The notes beneath the pieces were generated by a model. That model saw nothing but the letters and a program-made list of their open reading frames with translations. It was not told the origin of the DNA and made no database searches. A DNA stretch of 56,006 bases from Bacteroidales bacterium. GTDB lineage: Bacteria > Bacteroidota > Bacteroidia > Bacteroidales > Marinifilaceae. Below, piece after piece: positions 9,369 to 17,797 of the stretch. The stretch spans positions 1 to 56,006 of the forward strand of contig SUWY01000017.1 in NCBI GenBank assembly GCA_015061245.1, in the 5' to 3' direction. A program made the translations under genes and the position numbers. Each line of letters starts with the position of its first letter. The stretch's first letter is position 1.

Positions 9369-9875
9369 ATGTGTGGTGAGATTACTCTACGGGCGTTGGA
9401 GCCTGAGGATTTGGAGATTTTATATCAATGGGAAAATGACACCACTTTGTGGAGTTGTTCAGATACACGTACCCCACTATCCAGGTACAATCTGAAAGAG
9501 TATATCAATACATCGCATCTTGATATTAACGTCTCCGGACAGGTGCGTTTTGTTGCTGAAGTTGACGGAGTTGCTGTCGGGTTTGCAGATCTGTTTGATT
9601 ATGATGCTCATAATCGTAGAGCAGGAGTTGGAATTTTGGTTTATGATAAAGAGCTACGTGGCAAGGGTATAGGTACTGCTATATTGATGAAATTGTGTGA
9701 ATATGCACGGGCTGTACTTTCGTTACATCAACTAAGTGCCTCTGTGTCTGAACACAATGTTGCCAGTCTTCGCCTTTTTGAACGTTGTGGTTTTGAGCGT
9801 TGTGGTTACAAAAAGGAGTGGCGTCTTAATGGCTCTCAATGGGAAAATGTTATTGATTTGCAGCTTATCTTTTAA
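9369..9875 (+). CDS. GNAT family N-acetyltransferase
   Basis: A 168-residue acetyl-CoA-dependent N-acetyltransferase. The acetyl-CoA binding signature is KELRGKGIGTAI (about residues 94-105), followed by the usual helix and the CGFERCGYKKE strand at the C-terminus. The N-terminal block LRALEPEDLEILYQWEND matches the RimJ/SpeG-like subgroup that acetylates ribosomal protein N-termini, polyamines or antibiotics. I cannot assign the substrate. It sits five bases after miaA. Confidence 0.88.
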   Translation: MCGEITLRALEPEDLEILYQWENDTTLWSCSDTRTPLSRYNLKEYINTSHLDINVSGQVRFVAEVDGVAVGFADLFDYDAHNRRAGVGILVYDKELRGKGIGTAILMKLCEYARAVLSLHQLSASVSEHNVASLRLFERCGFERCGYKKEWRLNGSQWENVIDLQLIF

Positions 9876-9975
9876 ATTTTTCACAACCTCTTTTTATTAA
9901 AATTTGAAATTTATGCAAAGGTAATAAACTTTTCCTTTGTGAGCTTGTCTATATAGTCAGATAAATAATTTTCAG

Positions 9976-10389
9976 ATGAGAAAGATTGCATTGATAGCAG
10001 GTTTCATTATGATGCTTGCAATTTCTGCTGAGGCGCAGGAGCGTCGAGGTGGTTTTGGAGGTCCTGGAGGCCCTGGCGGTTTTCAGGAGAGAATGGTTGA
10101 GATGATGAAGGAGAATATTCCAAATCTTACTCAAGTTCAAACAGATAGTATTTCCGCATATATGAAACGTCAGGCTGAGGAGATACGTAAAAATCGTCCG
10201 GAGCCGGGACAGCAGGGTCAGGGATTTGATCGTGAAAAGATGCGTGAAATGATGGAGCAACGTCAGAAAGCTCAGAATGAGAAGTTTAAAACGATTCTAA
10301 CAGAGGAACAGTATACAGCTTACCAGAAATGGCAAGAGGAGATGCGACAAAATCGCCCACAGTTTGGAAACAGACCGGGTGGTCATTGA
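9976..10389 (+). CDS. Small secreted Gly/Gln-rich helical protein (Spy/CpxP-like)
   Basis: The 137 residues start with a signal peptide (about 1-20, ending in the AEAQ region). A glycine-rich stretch follows (about 24-36), then an amphipathic helical part rich in Met, Gln, Arg and Glu. The pattern of two helices, each followed by an LTxEQY-like turn (ILTEEQYTAYQKW, about 114-126), resembles periplasmic chaperone-like Spy/CpxP proteins and Bacteroidetes DUF4890-type proteins. Function is not known. A terminator follows directly at 10412. Confidence 0.75.
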   Translation: MRKIALIAGFIMMLAISAEAQERRGGFGGPGGPGGFQERMVEMMKENIPNLTQVQTDSISAYMKRQAEEIRKNRPEPGQQGQGFDREKMREMMEQRQKAQNEKFKTILTEEQYTAYQKWQEEMRQNRPQFGNRPGGH

Positions 10390-10411
10390 TTGATGTTTTG
10401 ATTGTGAAATG

Positions 10412-10437
10412 GGGGAGGTGAAAGCCTCCCCTGTTTT
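10412..10437 (+). terminator. Terminator between convergent genes
   Basis: Stem GGGGAGG/CCTCCCC (10412-10418 with 10425-10431), six-base loop, then TGTTTT. It ends the 9976 gene. The convergent HEAT-like gene ends at 10436, inside the tail. Confidence 0.7.
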
Positions 10438-11032
10438 ATGCCATACACTCAGGACAATCGCAATCGTCATCGTGCTCTTCATGGTGCGAGTGAATATTGC
10501 TTAGGGCATTTTCAATTGATGCCAGAATATCCTCGGCAAATAGTGAGTTCTCTTGTGAGGAGTTAAGTAATGACTCCCTTAGTTCATGTAGCATGTCATG
10601 ATTTGCAAATCTTATTTGCTCTTCAATTGCAGTTGTAGCCTCCATTGCTACAACGAAGCTACCTTTGACAGCTAAATCGCAAAGTAGTGGTAGCATTGTA
10701 GAGAAATCCATGGTTGACTCCCAGCATACTCTGACCAATTTGGCTTGAGCTTCCGGGTGGTCAGTCAGATTGTTGATCTCCTCATTCAACATGGGAATAA
10801 AGGCGGGATCCTTTATCTCTGCGAGAAGGGTTGCAATGGCTCCCTCTGCAGAGTGGTTTAACTCCGGATTTTTTAGAACCTCAAAAAGAAGCGGGACGAT
10901 ACTCATATCGCCCTCGCTCTTTATTTCAGATATTGTGCTTTTAATCAGATCTTTATCTTCAGATAGAAGATTACTGATTATTTTGTTCGAATCTAGCATA
11001 CCTTCGTTTATACTATTCTTCAGTGTTGACAT
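10436..11032 (-). CDS. HEAT-repeat-like protein with metal-binding tail
   Basis: A 198-residue soluble protein. It consists of paired helices spaced like HEAT/armadillo repeats (for example MSIVPLLFEVLKNPELN and AFIPMLNEEINNL), so it is probably a protein-binding scaffold. The last 20 residues are rich in His, Asp and Cys (HSHHEEHDDDCDCPEC), a likely metal-binding tail. It overlaps the end of xerD by 20 bases, which suggests coupled translation. I do not recognise a specific function. Confidence 0.75.
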   Translation of the reverse strand: MSTLKNSINEGMLDSNKIISNLLSEDKDLIKSTISEIKSEGDMSIVPLLFEVLKNPELNHSAEGAIATLLAEIKDPAFIPMLNEEINNLTDHPEAQAKLVRVCWESTMDFSTMLPLLCDLAVKGSFVVAMEATTAIEEQIRFANHDMLHELRESLLNSSQENSLFAEDILASIENALSNIHSHHEEHDDDCDCPECMA

Positions 11033-11930
11033 CTGCTCTTGGATGGTACTTGTAGATAGTATCTTTCAAGTAGTGGTTATCCAAGTGAGTGTAAATTTCT
11101 GTTGTTAAAATTGATTCATGACCAAGCATATCCTGAACTGCACGCAAATCTGCTCCTCCCTGAACCAATGCAGATGCAAATGAGTGACGGAATGTGTGTG
11201 GAGAGATCTTTTTGGTGATACCTGCTCTCTCGGCAAGGTGCTTGATGATGTTGAATACCATTACTCTTGACAATGGACGTCCATGTTTGTTCAAGAAAAC
11301 AATATCGGCATTTTCAGTTGGAATGTCAAGATAGTCGCGATATGATTTGAAATAGTTTTTCAACTCATTCTTAGCGTTTTTGCTAAGTGGAATCATACGC
11401 TCTTTATTACCTTTACCCTCAATTTTTACAATGCCGGTACGGAAGTTGATGTTCGACAATTTAAGGTCAATAAGCTCTGAAACTCTCAATCCGCAAGAGT
11501 AAAGCATTTCAATGATAGCTCTGTTTCTTTGGCCTTCCGGTTTGTACATCTCAACTGCATTCTCAATAGCGTCAACTTCGTCGGCAGTTAAAATGTTTGG
11601 CAATTTTCTTCCAATCTTTGGAGCCTCTAACATCTTTGCGGGGTTGGTGGTAATAACTCCGTCAAAAACCAAATATTTAAAGAATGAACGGATACTTGAA
11701 ATGGTTCTTGCTTGTGTACGCTCGGTAACTCCATTCTCCATTAATGTTGAAATGAAGTCTGAGAGTTGCTCGTTGGTTGCTTCTGTAGGCGAGGCCACTC
11801 CGTGGTTCTCGTTGCAGAAAGAGGCAAGCTTATTGATGTCATTTAAATAGGCATCAACGGAATTGGGTGATAAAGATCGCTCCAAGATTAGAAAACTCTT
11901 ATAGTTCTCAATTGCTGTTTTCCAGTCCAT
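11013..11930 (-). CDS. xerD: Tyrosine recombinase XerD
   Basis: Site-specific recombinase of the XerC/XerD type, which resolves chromosome dimers at dif. The 305 residues comprise an N-terminal core-binding SAM-like domain (about 1-85) and a catalytic domain. The catalytic residues are visible: Arg in SCGLRVSEL, Lys in GKGNKERMIPL, His-x-x-Arg in HTFRHSFAS, and His and Tyr in GHESILTTEIYTHLD. Full length, no neighbouring phage or transposon genes and a place next to aroQ, as is common in Bacteroidetes, all argue for the housekeeping Xer protein rather than an integrase. Confidence 0.92.
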   Translation of the reverse strand: MDWKTAIENYKSFLILERSLSPNSVDAYLNDINKLASFCNENHGVASPTEATNEQLSDFISTLMENGVTERTQARTISSIRSFFKYLVFDGVITTNPAKMLEAPKIGRKLPNILTADEVDAIENAVEMYKPEGQRNRAIIEMLYSCGLRVSELIDLKLSNINFRTGIVKIEGKGNKERMIPLSKNAKNELKNYFKSYRDYLDIPTENADIVFLNKHGRPLSRVMVFNIIKHLAERAGITKKISPHTFRHSFASALVQGGADLRAVQDMLGHESILTTEIYTHLDNHYLKDTIYKYHPRADVNTEE

Positions 11931-11980
11931 AGTGGTGTTTATGTTAATTTATAATTTCTATTTTATTATTAATGTCATGG

Positions 11981-12011
11981 CAAAGATATTATATATTTTA
12001 TTTATATCAAA
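11981..12011 (-). promoter_or_regulatory. Promoter of xerD
   Basis: Minus-strand TTTG (12008-12011), 19-base spacer, TATCTTTG (11981-11988): a perfect match to the Bacteroidetes promoter form. A plus-strand -7 element, TATCTTTG at 12035-12042, probably serves the divergent aroQ. Confidence 0.75.
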
Positions 12012-12076
12012 TTCAATAATGATAAAATTATTCTTATCTTTGTCGACTGTAGAGAGGCTATTAAAATAGTAACATT

Positions 12077-12493
12077 ATGACAATTTGGATTATTAATGGG
12101 CCAAACTTGAACCTTTTGGGAGTTCGTGAACCCGGAATATATGGAGATAAGGGCTTTGATGCCTATTTGTCGGAGTTGAGAAAGGCATATCCCGATGTTA
12201 ATATTGAGTACTATCAATCAAATGTAGAGGGAGAGCTTATAAATAAGTTGCATGAGATTGGTTTTACTGCAGATGGAGTTGTATTAAATGCAGGAGCATA
12301 TACACATACATCGGTTGCTATTGCCGATGCTATTTCGGCTATCAATACACCTGTAGTTGAGGTGCATATCTCTAATACTGCAAAGCGTGAAGAGTTCCGT
12401 CATCGTTCATATTTGACTGCTGTTTGCCAGGGAGTTGTGATGGGATTTGGGCTTAAATCGTATGAATTGGCTCTAAATAGCTTTATTTTGTAA
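12077..12493 (+). CDS. aroQ: 3-dehydroquinate dehydratase, type II
   Basis: Dodecameric class II enzyme of the shikimate pathway (3-dehydroquinate to 3-dehydroshikimate). The 138 residues start with the signature IINGPNLNLLG. The catalytic Tyr lies in GIYG (about residue 23), and NAGAYTHTSVA (about 74-84) and EVHISN (about 100-105) form the active site. It is divergent from xerD. A terminator follows at 12525. Confidence 0.97.
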   Translation: MTIWIINGPNLNLLGVREPGIYGDKGFDAYLSELRKAYPDVNIEYYQSNVEGELINKLHEIGFTADGVVLNAGAYTHTSVAIADAISAINTPVVEVHISNTAKREEFRHRSYLTAVCQGVVMGFGLKSYELALNSFIL

Positions 12494-12524
12494 TCTGTTT
12501 GAACTATTTGAACTATGATATTTG

Positions 12525-12551
12525 GTCGAGGTTATTCGCCTCGACTTTTTT
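12525..12551 (+). terminator. Terminator of aroQ
   Basis: Stem GTCGAGG with a CCTCGAC partner (12525-12531 with 12539-12545), followed by a T-run. A clear intrinsic terminator. Confidence 0.8.
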
Positions 12552-12664
12552 TATTCTCTTGATTCATAGGTTGTTCCATTGTTTTCTTTTTTTGTAGTTG
12601 GTTCATTGGTTATGTTTTATATTGGGGTTGAGTAGCTTTGGCATAAAATCAAAAATGAACTATT

Positions 12665-13387
12665 ATGGCAATGAAAGAGTTGGGTTGGGCCTGCTATAGA
12701 GTAGAGGTTTCAATGTTGAAAAGTACTAAAGAGAGTGTAACGGTTTCTGCCGATTTTCTGCTAACAGAGTTTTGTGGCAAAAGTGGTGATGAACGATTGT
12801 TTGCTATTGATATTGAGAGTTGTGATTCGGATGAGGAGATGAATCTTAATCTTTTGGGAAGAGAGTTGTATCCGATAGAGATTTATGTCTCGTCAAATCG
12901 TGAAATAGTGGGTGTCCGTAATTGGCGAGAGTCATTACGCCGCGTTAAACGCGAGTTACGAGTATCGGCAGAGAGGTTGAAGAGTCTTAACCTTTATGAC
13001 TATTTGTTCTCTTCGGTTTCAAATATTGAGAGTGAGGAGGATTTTATTACCATGTTAATGAGGAATACATTCTTTCAGATAATGTTTTCGAACTATGTGG
13101 GTGGGGATAGGATACACATGGTTTATGATTATCCTAACTATGGTGATAATGTTCCATTTGTTTATGAGGCAACTCCTTCAAAAGTTTGTGAGGATTATGC
13201 GCAGTATAAGGCTAAATTGGGTAGAATATCAGCCTATAATAGCTTTAATTACAGCGGTGCAGGGCAGTTCCGTTATAGATTTAAGAGTGGCTTTTTGCCA
13301 CACGAAGTGTATGCCTCATTTTTGTTTGAAGCCGAAGAGAGCGGCTTCTACAAAAAGGAGGTGCATATACTTAATGTCGGGGATTAG
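12665..13387 (+). CDS. Conserved hypothetical protein, not recognised
   Basis: A 240-residue protein without signal peptide or membrane segment, so probably cytoplasmic. It is mixed alpha/beta with a charged first half (ERLFAIDIESCDSDEEMN, RRVKRELR) and a second half rich in Tyr and Phe (YNSFNYSGAGQFRYRF). A -7-like element, TAGCTTTG, lies at 12633-12640. Its end overlaps the end of the convergent gene at 13384 by four bases. I recognise no catalytic motif and give no function. Confidence 0.7.
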   Translation: MAMKELGWACYRVEVSMLKSTKESVTVSADFLLTEFCGKSGDERLFAIDIESCDSDEEMNLNLLGRELYPIEIYVSSNREIVGVRNWRESLRRVKRELRVSAERLKSLNLYDYLFSSVSNIESEEDFITMLMRNTFFQIMFSNYVGGDRIHMVYDYPNYGDNVPFVYEATPSKVCEDYAQYKAKLGRISAYNSFNYSGAGQFRYRFKSGFLPHEVYASFLFEAEESGFYKKEVHILNVGD

Positions 13388-13752
13388 CGTATGGGGAATC
13401 CAATGTTGTTGTCACTCTCTTCAAGGGCGCCTCTCTCGCTGGCCCCTTCGGGGAGTGTAAGACGTATATTGTTCAAACGTGCAAATTGGTGACCCTCTAC
13501 GCAATCTTCATATAGGTCGTCAATAACCTCTTGTATGCGTTCATTCAACTCTTCGGCACTAATCTCTTGCCAATCATCTTCAATCTCTGCAAGCACATCT
13601 TGAAGAAAATCAACTCCCCAACTTCCAATCTCGCACTCCAAATTCCAATCGGGATAGTCGCGATTCAGAATATCAAATGTTGCTTGTAGGGCAGTTGTCC
13701 CTCCCCAGGTTTTGTAAAACTCCTCTATTTCAATATCAAACTGCTCGTCCAT
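13384..13752 (-). CDS. Small acidic hypothetical protein
   Basis: About 122 residues, strongly acidic, with the feel of an all-helical binding protein (DVLAEIEDDWQEISAEE, RIQEVIDDLYEDC). The longest frame would start at 13779, but that Met lies inside the terminator hairpin 13777-13802, so I prefer the Met at 13752 (MDEQFDIEIEEF). No known motif. The gene may lean on read-through from the carboxyltransferase upstream, or have a promoter I cannot see. Confidence 0.6.
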   Translation of the reverse strand: MDEQFDIEIEEFYKTWGGTTALQATFDILNRDYPDWNLECEIGSWGVDFLQDVLAEIEDDWQEISAEELNERIQEVIDDLYEDCVEGHQFARLNNIRLTLPEGASERGALEESDNNIGFPIR

Positions 13753-13776
13753 ATATTTAGAATCAAAATTTATAAA

Positions 13777-13802
13777 CAAGGTCGGACATAAGCCCGACCT
13801 TG
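13777..13802. terminator. Terminator hairpin after the carboxyltransferase gene
   Basis: Perfect 9-bp stem CAAGGTCGG/CCGACCTTG with an 8-base loop, 22 bases beyond the stop of the gene at 13824. No long T-run follows in minus reading, so termination may be partial. Confidence 0.6.
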
Positions 13803-13823
13803 CATTGTAGTTATAGGGTTTTA

Positions 13824-15695
13824 TTATACCTCAATATCAAACATTGGTACATTTGCGCCAACAGCCTCGCCCACCTCACATAGAATCTGTTTAACGGTTC
13901 CGGTGTAGTCAGAGGTGATAGAGTTCTCCATCTTCATTGCCTCAAGAACCAACAACTCCTGTCCTTTGGTTACTTTATCGCCAACCTTAACTGAGATTGA
14001 TAGAACAGTTCCTGGAATTGGAGCTACAATAGGCTTTCCTGTGATTGTAGCAACTTTGGCAGCTTGTGCAGCCTTCTTCTCTGCCTCGGCAGCTGCTTTC
14101 TTAGCAGCCTCAGCACCAATCTTAGCTTGGTATGCCTCAACTTTTACCTTTGTCAAGTATGTCTTTGCTACCTGTGGGAACAACTCAAGAAGCAATTGCT
14201 CCTTCTCGTTCTCGGCAAGCTTAACTCCTCCTGCCTCAGGGAGCTCCGGATTTGGTTGCATCTTATATTTAGATGTGTCGTAATCCTGCTCAATAGGGCT
14301 ACCTGTAATCTTCTCACGGAATTTAGGGTCAACCGGAACAGGGGTCTTTCCATACTCTCCCTTAACCAAATTAAAGAATTGGTTTGATACGTTAGAGTAC
14401 ATTGGCTTTCCTGCCTTAATGTCCATAGCGCAGTTTACGGCCTGTGCTCCCACAATCTGGCTTGTTGGTGTTACCAATGGAGGCAAACCTGCAGCCAAAC
14501 GTACAGTTGGGATAAGGTGCATTGCGTTCTCAAGAATCTCCATTGAGTTCAATGCTTTCAACTGTGCAACCATGTTACTATACATTCCACCGGGAACCTC
14601 AGCCTTTTTAACCAACTCGTTTGGTTTTGGGAAGTTGAAGTATGCCTCAATAGCGTGACATGCACTCAACAACTCATCCTCTTTATTAGCCTTTGCTGCA
14701 GCAATTGCTTTGTCAAATAGAGCATCAATCTCTGCTGGTAGAGTGTCGGTAAGTGGGTTGAATGGATTTGGGAACTGCTTTGTAGCATCGACGTTTGCCA
14801 ACTCCTCGCGAATTGAGCGAAGTTCTGCATTGATCTTTGCTACAGCCTCCATATTTACATCAAGCTCAACTCCTAACTTCTTACAGAAGATATAAATCAA
14901 CTCGATAGCAGGTGCTCCGGTACCTCCGGCAAAGTTCCAAATATTTGTATCTACAATATCAACTCCGTGGATGATTGCTGTTAAAACAGCTCCCAAGCCA
15001 TAACCTGGAGTACAGTGTGTATGGAAATCAATAGGAACATTTACATTTTTCTTGAATAGAGGAATCAACTCTGCCATTCTTGAAGGTGGAATAAGACCAC
15101 TCATATCCTTAATGGTAATCATGTCTGCACCAAGCTCTGCCAATGCTTTTGCCTTACTAACGAAATATTCGTTGGTAAAGACAGCTTTTGGAAGTGGTTT
15201 ACCCTTAAGGGCTGCAAAGAATCTCTCTTTTGTGGTGAATTTAGGATCTACAGTGTAACAAACTGCGCAATCTGCAATTCCGCCATATTTCTTGATGAAT
15301 TTGATGGTCGATTTAACATTATTGATGTCGTTCAACGCATCAAAGATACGCATAATTCCCAATCCTGATTCAATAGCGTTTTTACTGAATCCCTCAATAA
15401 TCTCGTCGGTGTATGGTGCATAACCAAATAGGTTACGTCCACGAGATAGGGCTGTCAATTTTGAGACATCGCCTACAGCAGCTTTGATCTTTTCCAAACG
15501 AGTCCATGGGTTCTCGCCCAAGTATCTCATTACTGAGTCGGGAACAGCTCCTCCCCACACCTCCATAGCATAAAAGTTCGCATCTTTGTAGTATGGAAGA
15601 ACACGGTCAATCTGAGCCTGTGTCATTCTGGTAGCGAACGATGATTGCTGTCCATCTCTAAGAGTCAAATCTCTGATTTTCAGTTTTTGTGCCAT
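13824..15695 (-). CDS. Biotin-dependent carboxyltransferase (PycB/OadA family)
   Basis: A 623-residue protein with a DRE-TIM carboxyltransferase domain (about residues 5-300, starting RDLTLRDGQQS). It continues with the conserved carboxylase region (about 310-470), an Ala/Lys-rich linker (about 520-550) and a biotinyl domain with the biotin lysine in EAMKMENS (about 590). This is either the B subunit of a two-subunit pyruvate carboxylase or the alpha subunit of a sodium-pumping oxaloacetate decarboxylase. The partner subunits (biotin carboxylase, or OadB/OadG) are not adjacent, so I leave the symbol empty. A well-formed promoter lies at 15775-15805. Confidence 0.9.
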   Translation of the reverse strand: MAQKLKIRDLTLRDGQQSSFATRMTQAQIDRVLPYYKDANFYAMEVWGGAVPDSVMRYLGENPWTRLEKIKAAVGDVSKLTALSRGRNLFGYAPYTDEIIEGFSKNAIESGLGIMRIFDALNDINNVKSTIKFIKKYGGIADCAVCYTVDPKFTTKERFFAALKGKPLPKAVFTNEYFVSKAKALAELGADMITIKDMSGLIPPSRMAELIPLFKKNVNVPIDFHTHCTPGYGLGAVLTAIIHGVDIVDTNIWNFAGGTGAPAIELIYIFCKKLGVELDVNMEAVAKINAELRSIREELANVDATKQFPNPFNPLTDTLPAEIDALFDKAIAAAKANKEDELLSACHAIEAYFNFPKPNELVKKAEVPGGMYSNMVAQLKALNSMEILENAMHLIPTVRLAAGLPPLVTPTSQIVGAQAVNCAMDIKAGKPMYSNVSNQFFNLVKGEYGKTPVPVDPKFREKITGSPIEQDYDTSKYKMQPNPELPEAGGVKLAENEKEQLLLELFPQVAKTYLTKVKVEAYQAKIGAEAAKKAAAEAEKKAAQAAKVATITGKPIVAPIPGTVLSISVKVGDKVTKGQELLVLEAMKMENSITSDYTGTVKQILCEVGEAVGANVPMFDIEV

Positions 15696-15774
15696 ATGTA
15701 TTAAATTTAAAGTTGTTCTACTTTAAGAGCGAGGTTTAACATTTTTTATCATTTTAAATCTCGCAAATCCGATA

Positions 15775-15805
15775 CAAAAATAGTTAAAGACATCTGAACA
15801 ACAAA
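15775..15805 (-). promoter_or_regulatory. Promoter of the carboxyltransferase gene
   Basis: Minus-strand TTTG (15802-15805), 19 bases, TATTTTTG (15775-15782): a full match to the Bacteroidetes consensus. The leader is about 75 bases. Confidence 0.72.
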
Positions 15806-15916
15806 AATAAAACGCATGTTTTATGAATTTTTATTATGCGATTTCAAAATTTCATAGTTAGATATGTTTTTATTAGTTTTGTATCGAGTTAAATACGTGC
15901 AAAACAAGAGTTAGTT

Positions 15917-16360
15917 ATGAAAAAGACTGCAATATTTCCGGGATCGTTTAATCCATTTACTGTTGGACATAAAGATATAGTAGTTAGAGCGTTGTCAATT
16001 TTTGACAAGGTGATTATTGCTATAGGAATTAATGCAGACAAGGCTGCTACGAGTGATGCCGAGTTGCGAGCAGAGTCAATAAGAAAGTGCTTTGCCGATT
16101 ATCCCAATGTAGAGGTATGTGTATATTCCGGTTTGACTGTAGATTTATGCAGAGAGTATAATGTCTTTACGCTGGTTCGTGGTATTCGTGATTGTGCCGA
16201 TTGGGAGTATGAGCGTAAGATTGCCGATGTGAACCGATTGATGGATAGCAGAGTTGAAACGGTATATTTGCAAACATCACCACAGTACGCCTCAATATCA
16301 TCTTCGGTTGTGCGTGATATTGCGCGCCACGGTGGCGATGTCTCGGAGTTTTTGCCGTAA
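15917..16360 (+). CDS. coaD: Phosphopantetheine adenylyltransferase
   Basis: Penultimate step of coenzyme A synthesis: ATP plus 4'-phosphopantetheine gives dephospho-CoA. The nucleotidyltransferase motif GSFNPFTVGH (residues 9-18) has its catalytic His at 18. The RGIRDCADWEYE block (about 90-101) and the ISSSVVRD motif (about 130-137) complete the active site. At 147 residues it is slightly shorter than the E. coli enzyme but complete. A -7-like TAGTTTTG lies at 15874-15881. Confidence 0.96.
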   Translation: MKKTAIFPGSFNPFTVGHKDIVVRALSIFDKVIIAIGINADKAATSDAELRAESIRKCFADYPNVEVCVYSGLTVDLCREYNVFTLVRGIRDCADWEYERKIADVNRLMDSRVETVYLQTSPQYASISSSVVRDIARHGGDVSEFLP

Positions 16361-16383
16361 TGCAGTGTTACATGTGTTAGATA

Positions 16384-17316
16384 TTATAGGTTAAAAAGTT
16401 CTTGAATACTTACTCCGATACCAATTGAGCATGGGGCAACTTTTGGGCCCTCGCCCTTTTTGAATATAGGGGTCAGAGCATATCTTCCTGTTACATAAAA
16501 CCAATTGCAACCAATATTGGCAACCAATCCTCCTTGCAAGTCATTAACCCCTTTAATGCTGTATCGCTCTTTGGGATTTTTGACCATACAGTGTTGTTTA
16601 AAGAACCAGTTGCCATATACTCCCGCGCTTAGGTAAAAATCACGACTGAAGTTAAAGAAAATCTGAATAGGAATGTGTAATCCGAAGTTCATTAATTTAC
16701 TCTTTTTATATGAGGTTTCCGTTGGATAGACAGGAGTAATCAAACCTCCATTGTTTTCCAGATGTATATTATCCTCCCAAACATAGTTCTCCCAGGTCAT
16801 GCCAATGGCTGTGCTGATACGAAATCGTTGAGAGGTATTGGAGGTGAGTGAAAATATGTTAGCGTCAATACGAAGAGAGCTGCCTTTTAAGTCAAGAAAG
16901 TTATGCTGAGCAGTGGGGTAGTTACTATAATCCGGATTATCTAACATTATTCTGCTTAATTCAAAGTTTCCAATCTTTCCACGGAAATGTATAAATCCGC
17001 GATCACGATATTTTAGAGCTCTTTTTTCCATTCGAGAGAGACTCTCTTTATTGTGATTCTTAGTCGGGACCATCATGTGGGTACCTTTATCATGAATGTA
17101 TGAATAGTCAGCGAAATTATTTGAGTGCTCATTTGTGTTTGCGACTACCTCGGTAGAGTCATTTTGTAGTGCTATTTCGTAGTTACCAAGTTCCAACGAG
17201 TGTTTATTGTTCTTGCCCATATTTATCCCCATAATGCTCCATGTTGGATTTATTTGTGAGAAACCAATATGGCTTAGGAGTATAAAAAGTGTAGCTGAGG
17301 TTAAAATCTTTTTCAT
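16384..17316 (-). CDS. Outer-membrane beta-barrel protein of a sigma-factor operon
   Basis: A 310-residue exported protein with a signal peptide (about 1-20, ending GFSQ). The second half alternates aromatic and polar residues in short strands (for example NFSRDFYLSAGVYGNWFF) and closes with a strand-like C-terminus, as in small outer-membrane barrels of Bacteroidetes. It is the fourth gene after the ECF sigma factor, anti-sigma factor and DUF4252-like protein, eight bases after the last. The substrate or role is unknown; envelope sensing or repair is an inference from context. Confidence 0.75.
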   Translation of the reverse strand: MKKILTSATLFILLSHIGFSQINPTWSIMGINMGKNNKHSLELGNYEIALQNDSTEVVANTNEHSNNFADYSYIHDKGTHMMVPTKNHNKESLSRMEKRALKYRDRGFIHFRGKIGNFELSRIMLDNPDYSNYPTAQHNFLDLKGSSLRIDANIFSLTSNTSQRFRISTAIGMTWENYVWEDNIHLENNGGLITPVYPTETSYKKSKLMNFGLHIPIQIFFNFSRDFYLSAGVYGNWFFKQHCMVKNPKERYSIKGVNDLQGGLVANIGCNWFYVTGRYALTPIFKKGEGPKVAPCSIGIGVSIQELFNL

Positions 17317-17323
17317 GGTGCTG

Positions 17324-17791
17324 TTATTTATGTTTGATTTGTTCTAATGTAATGTTGCCGCATATATAAACAACCGAGACGGTTCCGTTCTTGTTTTGAG
17401 TAATGCAGATATATTCATGCCTGTTTTTTCTGATTTCCAGGTCACTTCGAAGGGTATATATCTCCAGATTTTCATTGCCATTACTAAGCGAAATGGTTTT
17501 ATTGAAATTGCCACTATGCGTAATCCTTTTCAAGGCATCTTTAAATTCATCAATGCTTTGAGTCGAGGTTATTTTGTACATCTGTTCAATTTCCAATTTT
17601 GTGTCGGAAAGCATGTTTATACCCTCTTTGGAGATGCTGATTGTTTCAAAGTCCCCGTTATTCTCACAATATTTGAATAGTTGAGGGAATGATAGTATGC
17701 TCTGCATCTCTTCGTGTTGCTCCTGTCCCATACAGTTAAGCCATGCGGTGGACAATAATAGTGCGGCTATAATGAATTTTATGTACTTCAT
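17324..17791 (-). CDS. DUF4252/DUF6108-like exported protein
   Basis: A 155-residue protein with an N-terminal signal peptide (about 1-22, with a Cys in LNCMGQ that could make it a lipoprotein). The mature part has the pattern of small DUF4252-type domains: helix around the EGINMLSDTKLEIEQMYK block, then strands (NLEIYTLRSDL, HEYICITQNKNG). Such proteins often follow ECF sigma/anti-sigma pairs in Bacteroidetes. It sits six bases after the anti-sigma gene. Function unknown. Confidence 0.7.
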   Translation of the reverse strand: MKYIKFIIAALLLSTAWLNCMGQEQHEEMQSILSFPQLFKYCENNGDFETISISKEGINMLSDTKLEIEQMYKITSTQSIDEFKDALKRITHSGNFNKTISLSNGNENLEIYTLRSDLEIRKNRHEYICITQNKNGTVSVVYICGNITLEQIKHK

Positions 17792-17797
17792 TTTAGT

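Noticed and set aside
11013-11930. Tyrosine recombinase as a phage or ICE integrase
   Set aside because: XerD length and motifs, housekeeping neighbours (aroQ), and no attachment repeats or mobile genes nearby.
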